Shown: positions 1 to 9,360, counted from the first letter of the stretch. The stretch is 64,000 nt of DNA from Comamonas terrigena NBRC 13299 (GCF_006740045.1 NZ_AP019749.1:3615001-3679000); one strand, 5' to 3'. Translations and numbers: made by a program. Notes: a model not told the origin generated them from the letters alone.

Positions 1-1251
1 GAAGACCTGGCCCGCGACCCGTTGATCGCCCATGCCGCCGGCCACCCGCTGCACCCGGCGCAAGAGGCCATGGTGCAGTGCCACGGCTCGCAATGCGGCT
101 TTTGCACCCCCGGCTTCGTGATGAGCCTGTTTGGCCTGTACGAGAACCACACGCTGCAAGGCGCCCCGGTGGACCGCACCCAGGCGCAGGAGGCGCTGTC
201 CGGCAATCTGTGCCGCTGCACCGGCTACCGCCCCATCCTGGATGCCGCCCAGCAGATGGGGGATCTGCCCCCGGCGCCGCTGAACCAGTCCGCGGTGCTG
301 CAAAAGCTGGAACAGCTGCAGCGCGAGCGAAAGTCCGTGGACAGTGAGTCCGCCTACCAATCCCCGACCGATCTGCAGGAACTGCTGCGGCTGCGCGCAG
401 ACCAGCCGCACGCCCAGGTGGTGGCAGGCTGTACCGACGTGGGCCTGTGGGTGACCAAGCAGCACAAGCGCTTCCCCGCTGTGCTGGACCTGACCCGGGT
501 CACCGCCCTGCGCCAGATCACACGGCAGGACGGCCAGTTGCAGATAGGCGCCGCCGCCACGCTGACCGAGGCCTTTGCCGCCCTGGAGCAGCACTACCCC
601 GAGTTGCACCGCTTTGCGGCCCGCTTTGCCGGCCTGCCGGTGCGCAACAGCGGCACGCTGGGCGGCAATGTGGCCAATGGCTCGCCCATCGGCGACTCCA
701 TGCCGCTGCTGATCGCGCTGAACGCCCAGATCGTGCTGGCCAGCGTGCGGGGCGAGCGCCGTCTGCCGCTGGAAAACCTGTACACCGGCTACCGCCAGAA
801 CGTGATGGCAGTGGACGAGCTGCTGGTGCGCATTGACGTGCCCCTGCACGCCACCCAGGCCACGGCACAGGCAGGGGACCTGCACCTGCTGCGCGCCTAC
901 AAGGTCAGCAAACGCCAGGACGATGACATTTCCGCGGTCTGCCTGGTGCTGCGCGTGGCCGTACAAGGCGGCATCGTCACCGAAGCCACGATCGGCGCCG
1001 GCGGGGTGGCCGCCACCCCGGTGCGCGCCACCCAGGCCGAAGCCGCATTGCGCGGCCAGCCCTGGAATGCTGCCACGGCGCAGGCTGCAGCCGTTGCGCT
1101 GCAGGCCCAGTTCAGCCCGATTTCCGACATGCGCGCCAGCGGCGCCTACCGCAGCCAGCTGCTGGCCAGCCTGGTGACGCGCTTCTGGAACGAAAGCCAA
1201 GGCCACCGCGCCACCACCCTGGAACAGATTGCCGTGGAGGTTCTGCCATGA
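1..1251 (+). CDS. xdhA: Xanthine dehydrogenase small (Fe-S/FAD) subunit, 5'-truncated by window edge
   Basis: Electron-transfer subunit of bacterial xanthine dehydrogenase (hypoxanthine/xanthine to urate), carrying two [2Fe-2S] clusters and FAD. The reading frame is open to base 1, so the N-terminal plant-type ferredoxin domain lies outside the window. Visible are the alpha-helical [2Fe-2S]-binding domain with CHGSQCGFCTP and CRCTGYRP, then the FAD-binding domain (GGNVANGSPIGDSMP) and the CO-dehydrogenase flavoprotein C-terminal domain. About 416 codons are present; family members are roughly 480-500 residues. Its TGA overlaps the ATG of xdhB (ATGA), as expected for co-translated subunits. 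Very confident family call; only the true start is unknown. Confidence 0.96.
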   Translation, partial: EDLARDPLIAHAAGHPLHPAQEAMVQCHGSQCGFCTPGFVMSLFGLYENHTLQGAPVDRTQAQEALSGNLCRCTGYRPILDAAQQMGDLPPAPLNQSAVLQKLEQLQRERKSVDSESAYQSPTDLQELLRLRADQPHAQVVAGCTDVGLWVTKQHKRFPAVLDLTRVTALRQITRQDGQLQIGAAATLTEAFAALEQHYPELHRFAARFAGLPVRNSGTLGGNVANGSPIGDSMPLLIALNAQIVLASVRGERRLPLENLYTGYRQNVMAVDELLVRIDVPLHATQATAQAGDLHLLRAYKVSKRQDDDISAVCLVLRVAVQGGIVTEATIGAGGVAATPVRATQAEAALRGQPWNAATAQAAAVALQAQFSPISDMRASGAYRSQLLASLVTRFWNESQGHRATTLEQIAVEVLP

Positions 1252-3590
1252 ACGCCCCCCATGAAGCCGCACTGACGGCTGCCACCGCCCAGGCCGTGGG
1301 CCAGTCCGCCTTCCACGAAAGTGCCGTCGCCCAGCTCAAGGGCGAAGCCCAGTATGTGGACGATGTGCCCGAAGTGCGCGGTACGCTCTACGCCGCCCCC
1401 ATCCTCAGCCAGGTCGCCCACGGCCAGCTGCACGGGGTGGATGCCAGCGCCGCCCTGGCCCTGCCCGGGGTGCGCGGCGTGGTGCTGGCCGCCGACATTC
1501 CCGGCGACCCCATCCTGGCAGCCTTTGGGCACGACGAGCCCATCTTTGCCCAGGACACGGTGCAGCACATCGGCCAGGTGATCGGCCTGGTCGTGGCCGA
1601 CAGCGTGATGGCCGCCCGCCGCGCCGCGCGCAAGGTGCAGTGCGACATCACGCCCCTGCCCGCCCTGCTGAATGTGCACGACGCCCACCGGGTCCAAAGC
1701 TATGTGCTGCCGCCCGTGCATGTGAAGCGCGGCGATGCGGCGGCCGGTCTGGCCCGTGCCGGCCACCGGCTGCAAGGTACGCTGGAAGTGGGGGGACAGG
1801 AACATTTCTACCTGGAAGGCCAGATTGCCTACGCCCTGCCGATGGAGCAGGACCAGTGGTGGATCTACTCCAGCACCCAACACCCGGGCGAGGTGCAGCA
1901 CTGGGTGGCCCATGCCCTGGACATCGGCAACCACGCCGTCACCGTGCAGTGCCGGCGCATGGGCGGCGGCTTTGGCGGCAAGGAAACCCAGTCCGGCCAC
2001 CTGGCCGTGTGGGCCACGCTGGCGGCACGCAAGTTCAACGCCCCGGTCAAGCTGCGGCTGGACCGGGACGACGACTTCATGGTGACCGGCAAGCGCCACC
2101 CGTTTGCCTACCACTGGGATGTGGGCTTTGACGACACCGGCCGCATCACCGGCCTGCAACTGGAGATGCTGGCAAACTGCGGCTTTTCCGCCGATCTGTC
2201 CGGCCCCGTGGCCGACCGCGCCATCTTCCACGCGGACAACGCCTATTTCCTGTCGGACGTGTCCATCAGCTCCTACCGCTGCAAGCTCCATACGCAAAGC
2301 CATACGGCATTTCGCGGGTTTGGCGGACCGCAGGGGGTGATCGTCATCGAAACCATCCTCGGCGACATTGCCCGCACCCTGGGCCTGGACGCCCTGGCCG
2401 TGCGCCGCCGCAATTACTACGAAGCCGACCCCGCTGCCGGCCGCGATGTGACGCACTACCAGATGCGCGTGGAGGACAACATCCTGCTGCCCATCACGCA
2501 GAAGCTGGAACAGTCTGCGAACTACCCGCAGAGGCTAAAGGCGATTGCGGACTGGAATGCCCGCAATGACGTGATCCAGCGCGGCATTGCCATCACCCCG
2601 GTCAAGTTCGGCATCAGCTTCACCGCCACGCTGTTCAACCAGGCCGGCGCCCTGGTCCATGTCTACACCGACGGCACGGTGCAGGTGAACCATGGTGGCA
2701 CCGAAATGGGACAGGGCCTGCACACCAAGGTCGCCCAGATCGTGGCCGACGAGCTGGGGGTGCCGCTGGCCCAGGTCAAGGTGACGGCCAGCGACACCAG
2801 CAAGGTGCCCAATGCCAGCGCCACCGCCGCCAGCAGCGGCACCGACCTGAACGGCCGCGCCGCCCAGTACGCCGCACGCAGCGTGCGCGACAACCTGGCC
2901 GCCTTTGTGGCCGGGCTGGACCACTGCGGCGCCGGTGCCGTCGGCTTTGTCGGCGGTGTGGTCCGCACGCCCAAGGGCGAGCGCGCCTTCACCGACGTGG
3001 TGCAGGCCGCCTATGCCAACCGCATCCAGCTGTGGAGCGATGGCTTCTACCGCACACCCAAGATCCACTACGACAAGACCACGCTGACCGGTCGGCCCTT
3101 CTACTACTTTGCCTACGGTGCGGCCTGCACCGAAGTGGCCATCGACACGCTGACCGGCGAATCCAGGGTGCTGGCCATCGATGTGCTGTACGACGCCGGC
3201 CGCAGCATCAACCCGGCCATCGACATCGGACAGGTGGAAGGCGGCTTCATCCAGGGCATGGGCTGGCTGACCACCGAGCAGCTGGTGTGGAACGACAAGG
3301 GCCTGCTGACCACCCATGCGCCCAGCACCTACAAGATTCCGGCCACCGGCGATGTGCCGGCCCACTTCAAGGTGGAACTATTCGAGGAGCCCAACCACGA
3401 GGACAACGTGGGCGGCAGCAAGGCCGTGGGCGAGCCGCCCTTCATGCTGGCCATCAGCGTGTACGAGGCGTTGCGCCACGCCATCGGCAGCCACCATGCC
3501 AAGCAGGGCCATGCCCATGCGCCGGTGCAGCTGGAAGCCCCGGCCACGGCAGAGCATGTGCTGAACGCCCTGCAGGCACTCCCCAGCTGA
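1248..3590 (+). CDS. xdhB: Xanthine dehydrogenase molybdenum-binding subunit
   Basis: Catalytic molybdopterin subunit, 780 residues, partner of XdhA; hydroxylates hypoxanthine and xanthine to urate in the cytoplasm. Family motifs seen in order: the GQEHFYLEGQ segment near residue 185, the glycine-rich GGGFGGKE near 242, FRGFGGPQG near 355, and GSKAVGEPPF near the C-terminus, where Glu729 by codon count corresponds to the invariant catalytic glutamate of the xanthine oxidase family. Start is the ATG overlapping the xdhA stop. XdhC, the cofactor sulfuration/insertion factor, is encoded about 5 kb away on the other strand rather than directly after xdhB. Confidence 0.96.
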   Translation: MNAPHEAALTAATAQAVGQSAFHESAVAQLKGEAQYVDDVPEVRGTLYAAPILSQVAHGQLHGVDASAALALPGVRGVVLAADIPGDPILAAFGHDEPIFAQDTVQHIGQVIGLVVADSVMAARRAARKVQCDITPLPALLNVHDAHRVQSYVLPPVHVKRGDAAAGLARAGHRLQGTLEVGGQEHFYLEGQIAYALPMEQDQWWIYSSTQHPGEVQHWVAHALDIGNHAVTVQCRRMGGGFGGKETQSGHLAVWATLAARKFNAPVKLRLDRDDDFMVTGKRHPFAYHWDVGFDDTGRITGLQLEMLANCGFSADLSGPVADRAIFHADNAYFLSDVSISSYRCKLHTQSHTAFRGFGGPQGVIVIETILGDIARTLGLDALAVRRRNYYEADPAAGRDVTHYQMRVEDNILLPITQKLEQSANYPQRLKAIADWNARNDVIQRGIAITPVKFGISFTATLFNQAGALVHVYTDGTVQVNHGGTEMGQGLHTKVAQIVADELGVPLAQVKVTASDTSKVPNASATAASSGTDLNGRAAQYAARSVRDNLAAFVAGLDHCGAGAVGFVGGVVRTPKGERAFTDVVQAAYANRIQLWSDGFYRTPKIHYDKTTLTGRPFYYFAYGAACTEVAIDTLTGESRVLAIDVLYDAGRSINPAIDIGQVEGGFIQGMGWLTTEQLVWNDKGLLTTHAPSTYKIPATGDVPAHFKVELFEEPNHEDNVGGSKAVGEPPFMLAISVYEALRHAIGSHHAKQGHAHAPVQLEAPATAEHVLNALQALPS

Positions 3591-3662
3591 TCACCGCCCG
3601 ATCACTCCATGTGCGCTGCTGGCGCGCACGGGCCGGTGGTCCAGCGCTGGGCTGCGGCGCCC

Positions 3663-5849
3663 TCACTGCCGGAGGACATCCGGCAGGCGGGCCTGCACTG
3701 CCCGCCCCTGGCCGCTGCGCTTGGCCTCACGGCAGGCGGCTTCCGCAGTGCGCAGCAGCTGGTCGGCATCCAGATCGGCGGCATCGGTCCACAGCCAGCC
3801 CACGCTCAGCCCCAGCACAAAACGCTGGCCGGCATAGTGGGGGGCCCATTCCTGCACGGCCGCACACAGGCGCCAGGCCAGGGTCTGCACGGCCGCTTCG
3901 GTGTCGGCAGCGTGCAGCCACAGCACAAAGGCATCCGCCCCCACCCGCGCCGCCAGGCCGTGGGCGCCCTGCTCGCGCTGCAGCAGCCACGCCACCTGGC
4001 GCAGCACCTCATCGCCTGCCGCCCGCCCGGCCGTGGCATTGAGGGCCGTGAAATAGTCCACATCCAGCCACAGCAGCCCCTGGCCCTGCGGCTCGGTGGG
4101 CGGCGCCGCACACCAGGACTGCAGCTGCATCTGCAGCGTGTACTGGTTGGGCAGGCCGGTGCCCGCGTCGTGCGCATCCTGCCAGCGTGCCAGCCGGCGC
4201 TGCTGGCGTAGCACTTCGGCATCGTCCAGCAGCCACAGATTGCCCAGGGCGGGCAGCTGCATGGCCTGGCCTTGCACCTGCAGCCAGCGCGTGAGGCCGG
4301 GCTGGAGCTTCCACGGCACCTCCCCCCGCACATGGCCGAAGCTGGCCAGGCTGCCGGTCGCCCGCGCAATCCACTGCCGCAGCCCCGACTGGTTGTGCAG
4401 CAGCTGGTGCAGGTGCACGCCTTGCAGCGATTTGGCGTCGCGCCCCAGCAGCGCCGCCGCACGGCGCGAGACATAGAGCAGCACTTCGCCCTGCTCCCAC
4501 ACCGCGCCGCCGGGCATGGCTTCCAGCAACTGGACCACGGCAGCCTCCAGGCTGCCGGCCTGCTGCTGGCTGCGGTGCAGCTCCTGCTCCAGTGCCTGCC
4601 AGTGTTCCCGCAGGTGCGAGGCCTCATCCAGCACCAGCGGTGACAGCCCTTCCGGTACAGCAAGGGGCGGCACCGGTACCACGCTGTCCGGCATGCGCCC
4701 GCCGGGCTGGACCGGTGCGGCCAGGGGGCGCAGGGCCTGTGCCTCGGCCCGCCGGCGCGTGCCCTGGCGCAGCAGCCCCACCAGCGGGCGGCTGAGCCAC
4801 CACAGTGCACCCAGCAAGGCCAGCGCCACGGCCACGGCCGTGGCCACCAGCGCCAGCCACTGCCACGGCGTGAGCCGCTGCAGGCCCAGTAGGCGCGTGG
4901 ACAGGTCGCGCACCGCCACCACCTGCCAGCGCGGCAGCGGCAGGCCTACCCGCGTGACCATCAGGTGGCCCCACTGCTGGCTGTCGGCATTGGCGGTGCT
5001 GCTGGAGGACAAGGCCGCCCATTGTGCGTCGCTCACCCCCAGCGCCGTCTGCACACGCTCGGCGGCCGGCGCGGCCGCAGCGTCCGGGGAAGCCACAGTC
5101 TCGGACCGCTGCGGTGGCGCTATCCGGGAATCGGCCAGCAGCAGCCCGTCCTGGTCCACCAGCAGCCAGCGCTGCGTCGGCGCGTCTTCCCCGGGCTGAG
5201 GCAGCAGACTGGGCAGGCCCATGCGCACCAGGCCGGCCAGTGCGCCCCGCACGGCACCGCCGGCCTGGCGCAGCGGCACGGTCAGCACCAGGCCCAGCTG
5301 GGGCGTGGCGCCTTCGACCGCCGCTTCCACGGTGATGTGGGTGACCTGGGGCTTGCCGTCCGACAGCGTCCGGCGCAGCGCATCGCGCAGCGCACTGCCG
5401 CCCGCCGGCGTACCGCCCGAGGGGGCATAGGACACCATGCTGCCGTCGCTGGCCGTCATCACCAGGGTGTCGAAAATGCCGGCATAGCCTGCGTCTTCCC
5501 GCAGCAGCAGCTCCAGCAGATAGGGGGTGTCGAGCATGCTGGAATGGATGCCCTGGCCCATGGACTGCAGAACGCGTTGGTAGGACTCGATGCGTACCCC
5601 CAGCGTGCGCGCGGTGAAGCCGGCCACCATTTCCTGCTGGCGGCGCTCGTCGCGCAGGGTCTGGGCATCGGAATAATGGGCCAGCAGACCCAGGCACAGC
5701 ATGCAGGCCAGCAGCAGACTGGCCACCGCCACCAGCCCCCAGGAGCGCACCAGCGGGCCCGGCCACCAGGCCAGAGGCTCGGTCGCTGTCGTACGGCGCA
5801 TAGTTGGCCAGCGCCAACCGCCGCCAGAAGATGGTGGCAATGTAGACAT
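3663..5849 (-). CDS. Membrane sensor with degenerate GGDEF domain
   Basis: About 728 residues from the ATG chosen here (an upstream GTG at 5876 is possible; neither has a clear RBS). Layout: N-terminal membrane segment, a long extracytoplasmic sensor region of about 270 residues, a second membrane segment (QWLALVATAVAVALALLGAL), a PAS-like region, then a C-terminal GGDEF domain. The domain keeps the metal-binding DVDYF and the G-D-E-V-L helix, but the signature itself reads R-V-GADAF instead of GGDEF (about residues 637-641), and no RxxD inhibitory site lies at the usual distance upstream. It is therefore probably not an active diguanylate cyclase and may bind c-di-GMP/GTP or signal by another route. 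It follows the Crp/Fnr gene on the same strand by 104 nt and converges with xdhB. Confidence 0.85.
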   Translation of the reverse strand: MSTLPPSSGGGWRWPTMRRTTATEPLAWWPGPLVRSWGLVAVASLLLACMLCLGLLAHYSDAQTLRDERRQQEMVAGFTARTLGVRIESYQRVLQSMGQGIHSSMLDTPYLLELLLREDAGYAGIFDTLVMTASDGSMVSYAPSGGTPAGGSALRDALRRTLSDGKPQVTHITVEAAVEGATPQLGLVLTVPLRQAGGAVRGALAGLVRMGLPSLLPQPGEDAPTQRWLLVDQDGLLLADSRIAPPQRSETVASPDAAAAPAAERVQTALGVSDAQWAALSSSSTANADSQQWGHLMVTRVGLPLPRWQVVAVRDLSTRLLGLQRLTPWQWLALVATAVAVALALLGALWWLSRPLVGLLRQGTRRRAEAQALRPLAAPVQPGGRMPDSVVPVPPLAVPEGLSPLVLDEASHLREHWQALEQELHRSQQQAGSLEAAVVQLLEAMPGGAVWEQGEVLLYVSRRAAALLGRDAKSLQGVHLHQLLHNQSGLRQWIARATGSLASFGHVRGEVPWKLQPGLTRWLQVQGQAMQLPALGNLWLLDDAEVLRQQRRLARWQDAHDAGTGLPNQYTLQMQLQSWCAAPPTEPQGQGLLWLDVDYFTALNATAGRAAGDEVLRQVAWLLQREQGAHGLAARVGADAFVLWLHAADTEAAVQTLAWRLCAAVQEWAPHYAGQRFVLGLSVGWLWTDAADLDADQLLRTAEAACREAKRSGQGRAVQARLPDVLRQ

Positions 5850-5953
5850 GGGCGTTCGCTGCAACAGAGCACCCACTATAGGAAAGCCACGGCGCCCCCG
5901 ATTGCAGGAGGAACCCTTGGTATGCGATCGGTTTACCCTGAGAGGGTCAGACC

Positions 5954-6577
5954 TCAGCCGCCCGCCACCACCTGCAAGGCCGTGGGATGGGGCAGGTTCA
6001 GCACATTGCCGGTGCCGGCAATCAGGCCGTGCTCACGCAGGTGGCGCAGCACGCGCGAGAAGGTCTCGGGTGCAATGCCCAGCTGTGCGGCGATCAGGCG
6101 CTTGCGCTGGTGCAAGGTGACGCGCATGGTGCCGTTGTCGGCATGCTGGGCATGGCGCAGCAGCCACTGGGCGCAGCGGGCTTCGGCATCCTGGGCCAGA
6201 CGGCTGACCGCGGTTTCCGTCTGTTGGCAATAGCCCTGGGCCATGTCCCGCACCAGCGACTGCACCGAGCCGGGCAGCGCCGAGATCCCCTGGCGGAACT
6301 CCAGCAACGAAACGCGCCGCAGCCGCACCCGGGAGTCGGCCACCATGTCCACACAGCAGGGTTGTCCGGTCAGCACGAAGGCGGCATCCAGCCAGGCCGG
6401 GCCTTCGACCACACCGAGCTGGTGGCGCATCTGTCCCTCATCGCGCACGCCCAGCAGGACCCGGCCGCTGTCGATGTACAGGACCTCATTGGGGTGTTCG
6501 TGCCGCTGGCGCAGCAGCTGCCCGGCAGAGACCACCTCGGCCTGGGCGAACGGGTCGAAAGTCGGAATGTGGAACAT
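5954..6577 (-). CDS. Crp/Fnr-family transcriptional regulator
   Basis: 207 residues: N-terminal cyclic-nucleotide-type beta-roll (about 15-115), a dimerisation helix, and a C-terminal winged helix with KRLIAAQLGIAPETFSRVL. The recognition helix contains E-x-F-S-R, the E-x-x-S-R pattern of Fnr-type proteins that read TTGAT half sites. The N-terminal cysteine cluster of true Fnr is absent; the few cysteines (CC, GYC, ARC) are scattered, so the effector is unclear and could be another redox signal or a ligand. A TTGA-N6-TCAA box lies 36 nt upstream of the ATG, suggesting autoregulation. The degenerate GGDEF gene lies downstream on the same strand. Confidence 0.88.
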   Translation of the reverse strand: MFHIPTFDPFAQAEVVSAGQLLRQRHEHPNEVLYIDSGRVLLGVRDEGQMRHQLGVVEGPAWLDAAFVLTGQPCCVDMVADSRVRLRRVSLLEFRQGISALPGSVQSLVRDMAQGYCQQTETAVSRLAQDAEARCAQWLLRHAQHADNGTMRVTLHQRKRLIAAQLGIAPETFSRVLRHLREHGLIAGTGNVLNLPHPTALQVVAGG

Positions 6578-6612
6578 GGCACGGACTGTGCCGTGGCCGG
6601 CTGCTGCGGGTG

Positions 6613-6626
6613 TTGAGGAAAGTCAA
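6613..6626. promoter_or_regulatory. Candidate Fnr-type box upstream of the crp/fnr gene
   Basis: TTGAGGAAAGTCAA, matching TTGA-N6-TCAA in both half sites. The protein encoded immediately downstream has the E-x-x-S-R recognition helix expected to bind such a site. Autoregulation is inference. Confidence 0.5.
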
Positions 6627-6771
6627 ATGATGTGTGCGCCTGCATGGAATGCCGGCCCGGCGGCATTCCATGCCTCTTCCCGCCTGGGCGTCCCGTCCCT
6701 GTCCAGCAGGAGCCCGCCACCCTCCGGTGGCCGTTTCCGCCGCCACGCGCCACCCGGTGCGCCGGTGCATG

Positions 6772-6803
6772 AAAAAACCCGCAGGCCTTGCGGGCTGCGG
6801 GTT
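6772..6803 (-). terminator. Rho-independent terminator downstream of puuD
   Basis: On the minus strand AACCCGCAG (6803-6795) pairs with CTGCGGGTT (6784-6776) across a 10-nt loop and runs into a T tract (6777-6772). It lies about 20 nt after the puuD stop codon. Confidence 0.85.
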
Positions 6804-6822
6804 GGGCAGGTGAGCGAGGTGC

Positions 6823-8121
6823 TCAGCGGACGGCGGCGCCGCTTTCAAACCACTGCTTGAAGCTGCTGCGCTCCTCGTCGCTCAGAGCGCCCGGATTGCC
6901 GAACGGCATTTTGCGCAGCTGCACCACCTGGGTGTAGATCTGCTGGGCGTGGCTCTTGATCTCTTCGGCCGTGTCGAACTTCACGTTCTTCTGCGCGATG
7001 GTGTTGACGCTGTGGCAGACCATGCAGTGCTTTTGCATGATGGCGTGCACGTTCTCGTAGCTGCCCACCGGGGCCTGGGGCGCAGCGCTGGCCGCCGGGG
7101 CCGGCTCCGCCGCAGCGGGGGCCGCCGCCTGCTCGCCCTGCATCACCACCTGACCGACCGGCGCAATGTTGGCGGCGGCGGGTGCAGGCTGCGGTGCAGG
7201 CTTGAGCCAGATGGCGGTGCCGATCAGCACCGCCACGCCCACGGCGGCATACTTCCAGGGATGGGGGTTGCGGCCCAGCTTGTAGCCGTGGCGCATCACG
7301 AAGAACTGACGGATGGCCGCGCCGGCGAACATCATCAGAATCAGCACCAGCCAGTTCTGCGGGTGGCTGTGCAGCCAGCCGTAGTGATTGGACAGCATGG
7401 CAAACAGCACCGGCAGCGTGAAATAGGTGTTGTGCACGCTGCGCTGCTTGCCGCGCTTGCCGTGGATGGGGTCCACGGGCTTGCCGGCCTTCAGGTCGGC
7501 CACCACGGTGCGCTGGCCGGGAATGATCCAGAAGAACACGTTGGCGCTCATCGAGGTGGCAATCATCGCCCCCATCAGCAGGAAGGCCGCCTGGCCGGGG
7601 AAGATGTGGCAGGCCAGATAGGCCGCGATGCACACCAGCACCAGCACCAGACCGCCCACGATGGCATCGCCGTTGGGCTTCTGGCCGAAGATGCGGCAGA
7701 TGCCGTCATACAGCAGCCAGAACACCACCAGGAAGGCCAGCGCCGCCACGATGGCCATGTTGCTGGACATGATGGGGTTGGTCGGGTTCACCAGGTAGAT
7801 GTTGGCGTTCCACAGATAGGACACCGTCAGCAGCGCAAAGCCCGAAAGCCAGGTGGTGTAGCTTTCCCAGAAGAACCAGTGCAGGTGGTCGGGCAGCTTG
7901 GGCGGGGACACCGCAAACTTCACCGGGTGGTAGAAGCCCCCGCCGTGCACGGCCCAGAGTTCGCCGCTGACGCCCTGCTTCTTCAGGTCCTCATCGACCG
8001 GCGGCGTCAGGCTGCTGTCGAGGAAGACAAAGTAAAACGAGGAACCGACCCAGGCAATTGCGGTGATGACGTGCAGCCACCGCAGCAGCAGGTTGGCCCA
8101 GTCGAGAATGTAGCTTTCCAT
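6823..8121 (-). CDS. puuD: Membrane-bound urate oxidase with cytochrome c domain
   Basis: 432 residues starting at MESYILDWANLLLRW (a TTG three codons upstream is less likely). It converts urate to 5-hydroxyisourate. The N-terminal integral membrane domain, with about eight hydrophobic segments, is the bacterial PuuD type that replaces soluble uricase. It is followed by an Ala/Pro-rich linker and a C-terminal c-type cytochrome domain with CMVCH and a downstream methionine, so electrons pass to the respiratory chain instead of directly to O2 with peroxide release. The product is the substrate of HiuH encoded about 2 kb away. The promoter region carries a purine-regulon operator-like site. Confidence 0.93.
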   Translation of the reverse strand: MESYILDWANLLLRWLHVITAIAWVGSSFYFVFLDSSLTPPVDEDLKKQGVSGELWAVHGGGFYHPVKFAVSPPKLPDHLHWFFWESYTTWLSGFALLTVSYLWNANIYLVNPTNPIMSSNMAIVAALAFLVVFWLLYDGICRIFGQKPNGDAIVGGLVLVLVCIAAYLACHIFPGQAAFLLMGAMIATSMSANVFFWIIPGQRTVVADLKAGKPVDPIHGKRGKQRSVHNTYFTLPVLFAMLSNHYGWLHSHPQNWLVLILMMFAGAAIRQFFVMRHGYKLGRNPHPWKYAAVGVAVLIGTAIWLKPAPQPAPAAANIAPVGQVVMQGEQAAAPAAAEPAPAASAAPQAPVGSYENVHAIMQKHCMVCHSVNTIAQKNVKFDTAEEIKSHAQQIYTQVVQLRKMPFGNPGALSDEERSSFKQWFESGAAVR

Positions 8122-8261
8122 AGCTCTCAACCCTGGCGGCGTGGGGGCCGCCTTGTGTGATCAACCTGCCCACCACTGCGGAGGCTCTGGGCAGAAGAAA
8201 TGGTCGCGCACCATGGCAGAACGCCGGAGCACCGCTGCGACCAGTTTTTGTGAACACAAAG

Positions 8262-8280
8262 TGTATGCAATTTCTGCGCC
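8262..8280 (-). promoter_or_regulatory. Candidate puuD operator overlapping a sigma-54-like element
   Basis: On the minus strand GGCGCAGAAATTGCATACAC: GG-N10-GC spacing (GG at 8280-8279, GC at 8268-8267) merges into TTGCATACAC, the same core as the TTGTATACAC sites near hiuH and the NCS2 permease. The -24 part is imperfect (CGGCGC against TGGCAC). It lies about 140-160 nt upstream of puuD. The rest of the 8122-8374 gap shows nothing else recognisable. Confidence 0.5.
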
Positions 8281-8374
8281 GCCTTGCGAAAAAACACCGC
8301 CGCAGCCCCCCGTGCATACCCTGAATGCAGCACGGCACTGCCGATGCACAGTCCATGCCCGGCCCGCCCGCGCC

Positions 8375-9220
8375 TCAGCTCGGCTCCAGGGCGCGGGTCT
8401 GCATCAGCTGCGCGGCAATCGCCACGGCAATCACTTCGGGCTCCTTGCCGGCGATGCCGGGAATGCCCACCGGGCACTGCACGGCGTCCACGGCCGCGGC
8501 ATCGAAGCCGCGCTCCAGCAGCCGGCGGCGGAAACTGGCCCATTTGCTGGCACTGCCGATGAGGCCCACAAAAGGCAGGTCGCCCGCCTCGCGCTGGCGT
8601 GCCAGGCAGGCGGCAGAGATGTCCCAGTCTTCCACATGGCTGTGGGTGAGAATGACCACCCGGCTGCCAGCGGGCAGGTCGGCCACGGCATCCTGCACCG
8701 GGTCGGATTGCACCAGCGTGGTGCAGGCATCGGCCACCGCACTGTCTGGCCACAGACCGGGACGGCTGTCCACCCAGACGATGCTGCAGGGCAGGCGCTG
8801 CAGCGCCGCCACCAGCGCCTGGCCCACATGGCCGGCACCGAACACCGCCACCGGCAGGCGCCGGGCCTGGCGCAGCTGCAGCGACGGCAGATCCTGCACC
8901 CCGACCACCCGGTACGCCAGGTGCACCACACCCCCACAGCACTGGCCCAGGCTGGGGCCCAGCGCATAGCGCTGCACGCCGTGCGGCTGCCGGCCGGCCA
9001 GCACCTGCTGGGCATGGGCCATGGCCTGGTATTCCAGGTGGCCGCCGCCAATGCTGCCCACCAGACCGTGCAGACTGCCCGGCGCCAGTCCGACGGACAC
9101 GGCCATCCAGGCCCCCACCTCGCGCGGGGCGGAACCCTGCACCTGCTGCACCTGCACCAGGCACACCGGGCCGTGGGCCACTGCGGCCTGCAGCTGTGTC
9201 CATGCATCGCGCACCGTCAT
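8375..9220 (-). CDS. xdhC: Xanthine dehydrogenase accessory protein
   Basis: 281 residues from MTVRDAWTQL; the longer open frame upstream is discounted because family members are about this length. XdhC binds the molybdenum cofactor, promotes its sulfuration and delivers it to XdhB. Motifs: GSAPREVGAWM near residue 27, GSIGGGHLEYQA near 50-65, a Rossmann segment VAVFGAGHVGQAL mid-protein, and GSASKWASFRRRL. It is transcribed towards puuD and away from the lipoprotein gene. Separation from xdhAB by puuD and two regulatory genes is a local rearrangement of the usual xdhABC order. Confidence 0.93.
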   Translation of the reverse strand: MTVRDAWTQLQAAVAHGPVCLVQVQQVQGSAPREVGAWMAVSVGLAPGSLHGLVGSIGGGHLEYQAMAHAQQVLAGRQPHGVQRYALGPSLGQCCGGVVHLAYRVVGVQDLPSLQLRQARRLPVAVFGAGHVGQALVAALQRLPCSIVWVDSRPGLWPDSAVADACTTLVQSDPVQDAVADLPAGSRVVILTHSHVEDWDISAACLARQREAGDLPFVGLIGSASKWASFRRRLLERGFDAAAVDAVQCPVGIPGIAGKEPEVIAVAIAAQLMQTRALEPS

Positions 9221-9360
9221 AGAGAATCTGCCCTTGTCTGCCTGTGTGATGGGAATGCCATGGTGCCAGCGAATCGGCACCGTGTGCGCCATTCGTGCGC
9301 CCTGCACCCATGCACATTGCTTGCCAGCAGGGGCTGCGGTTTCAGGATACGCTTGGCACC

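Noticed and set aside
5930..5950. ACCCT-GAG-AGGGT stem between the crp/fnr gene and the GGDEF-like gene
   Set aside because: Five-base-pair stem without T tract; no convincing terminator or operator.
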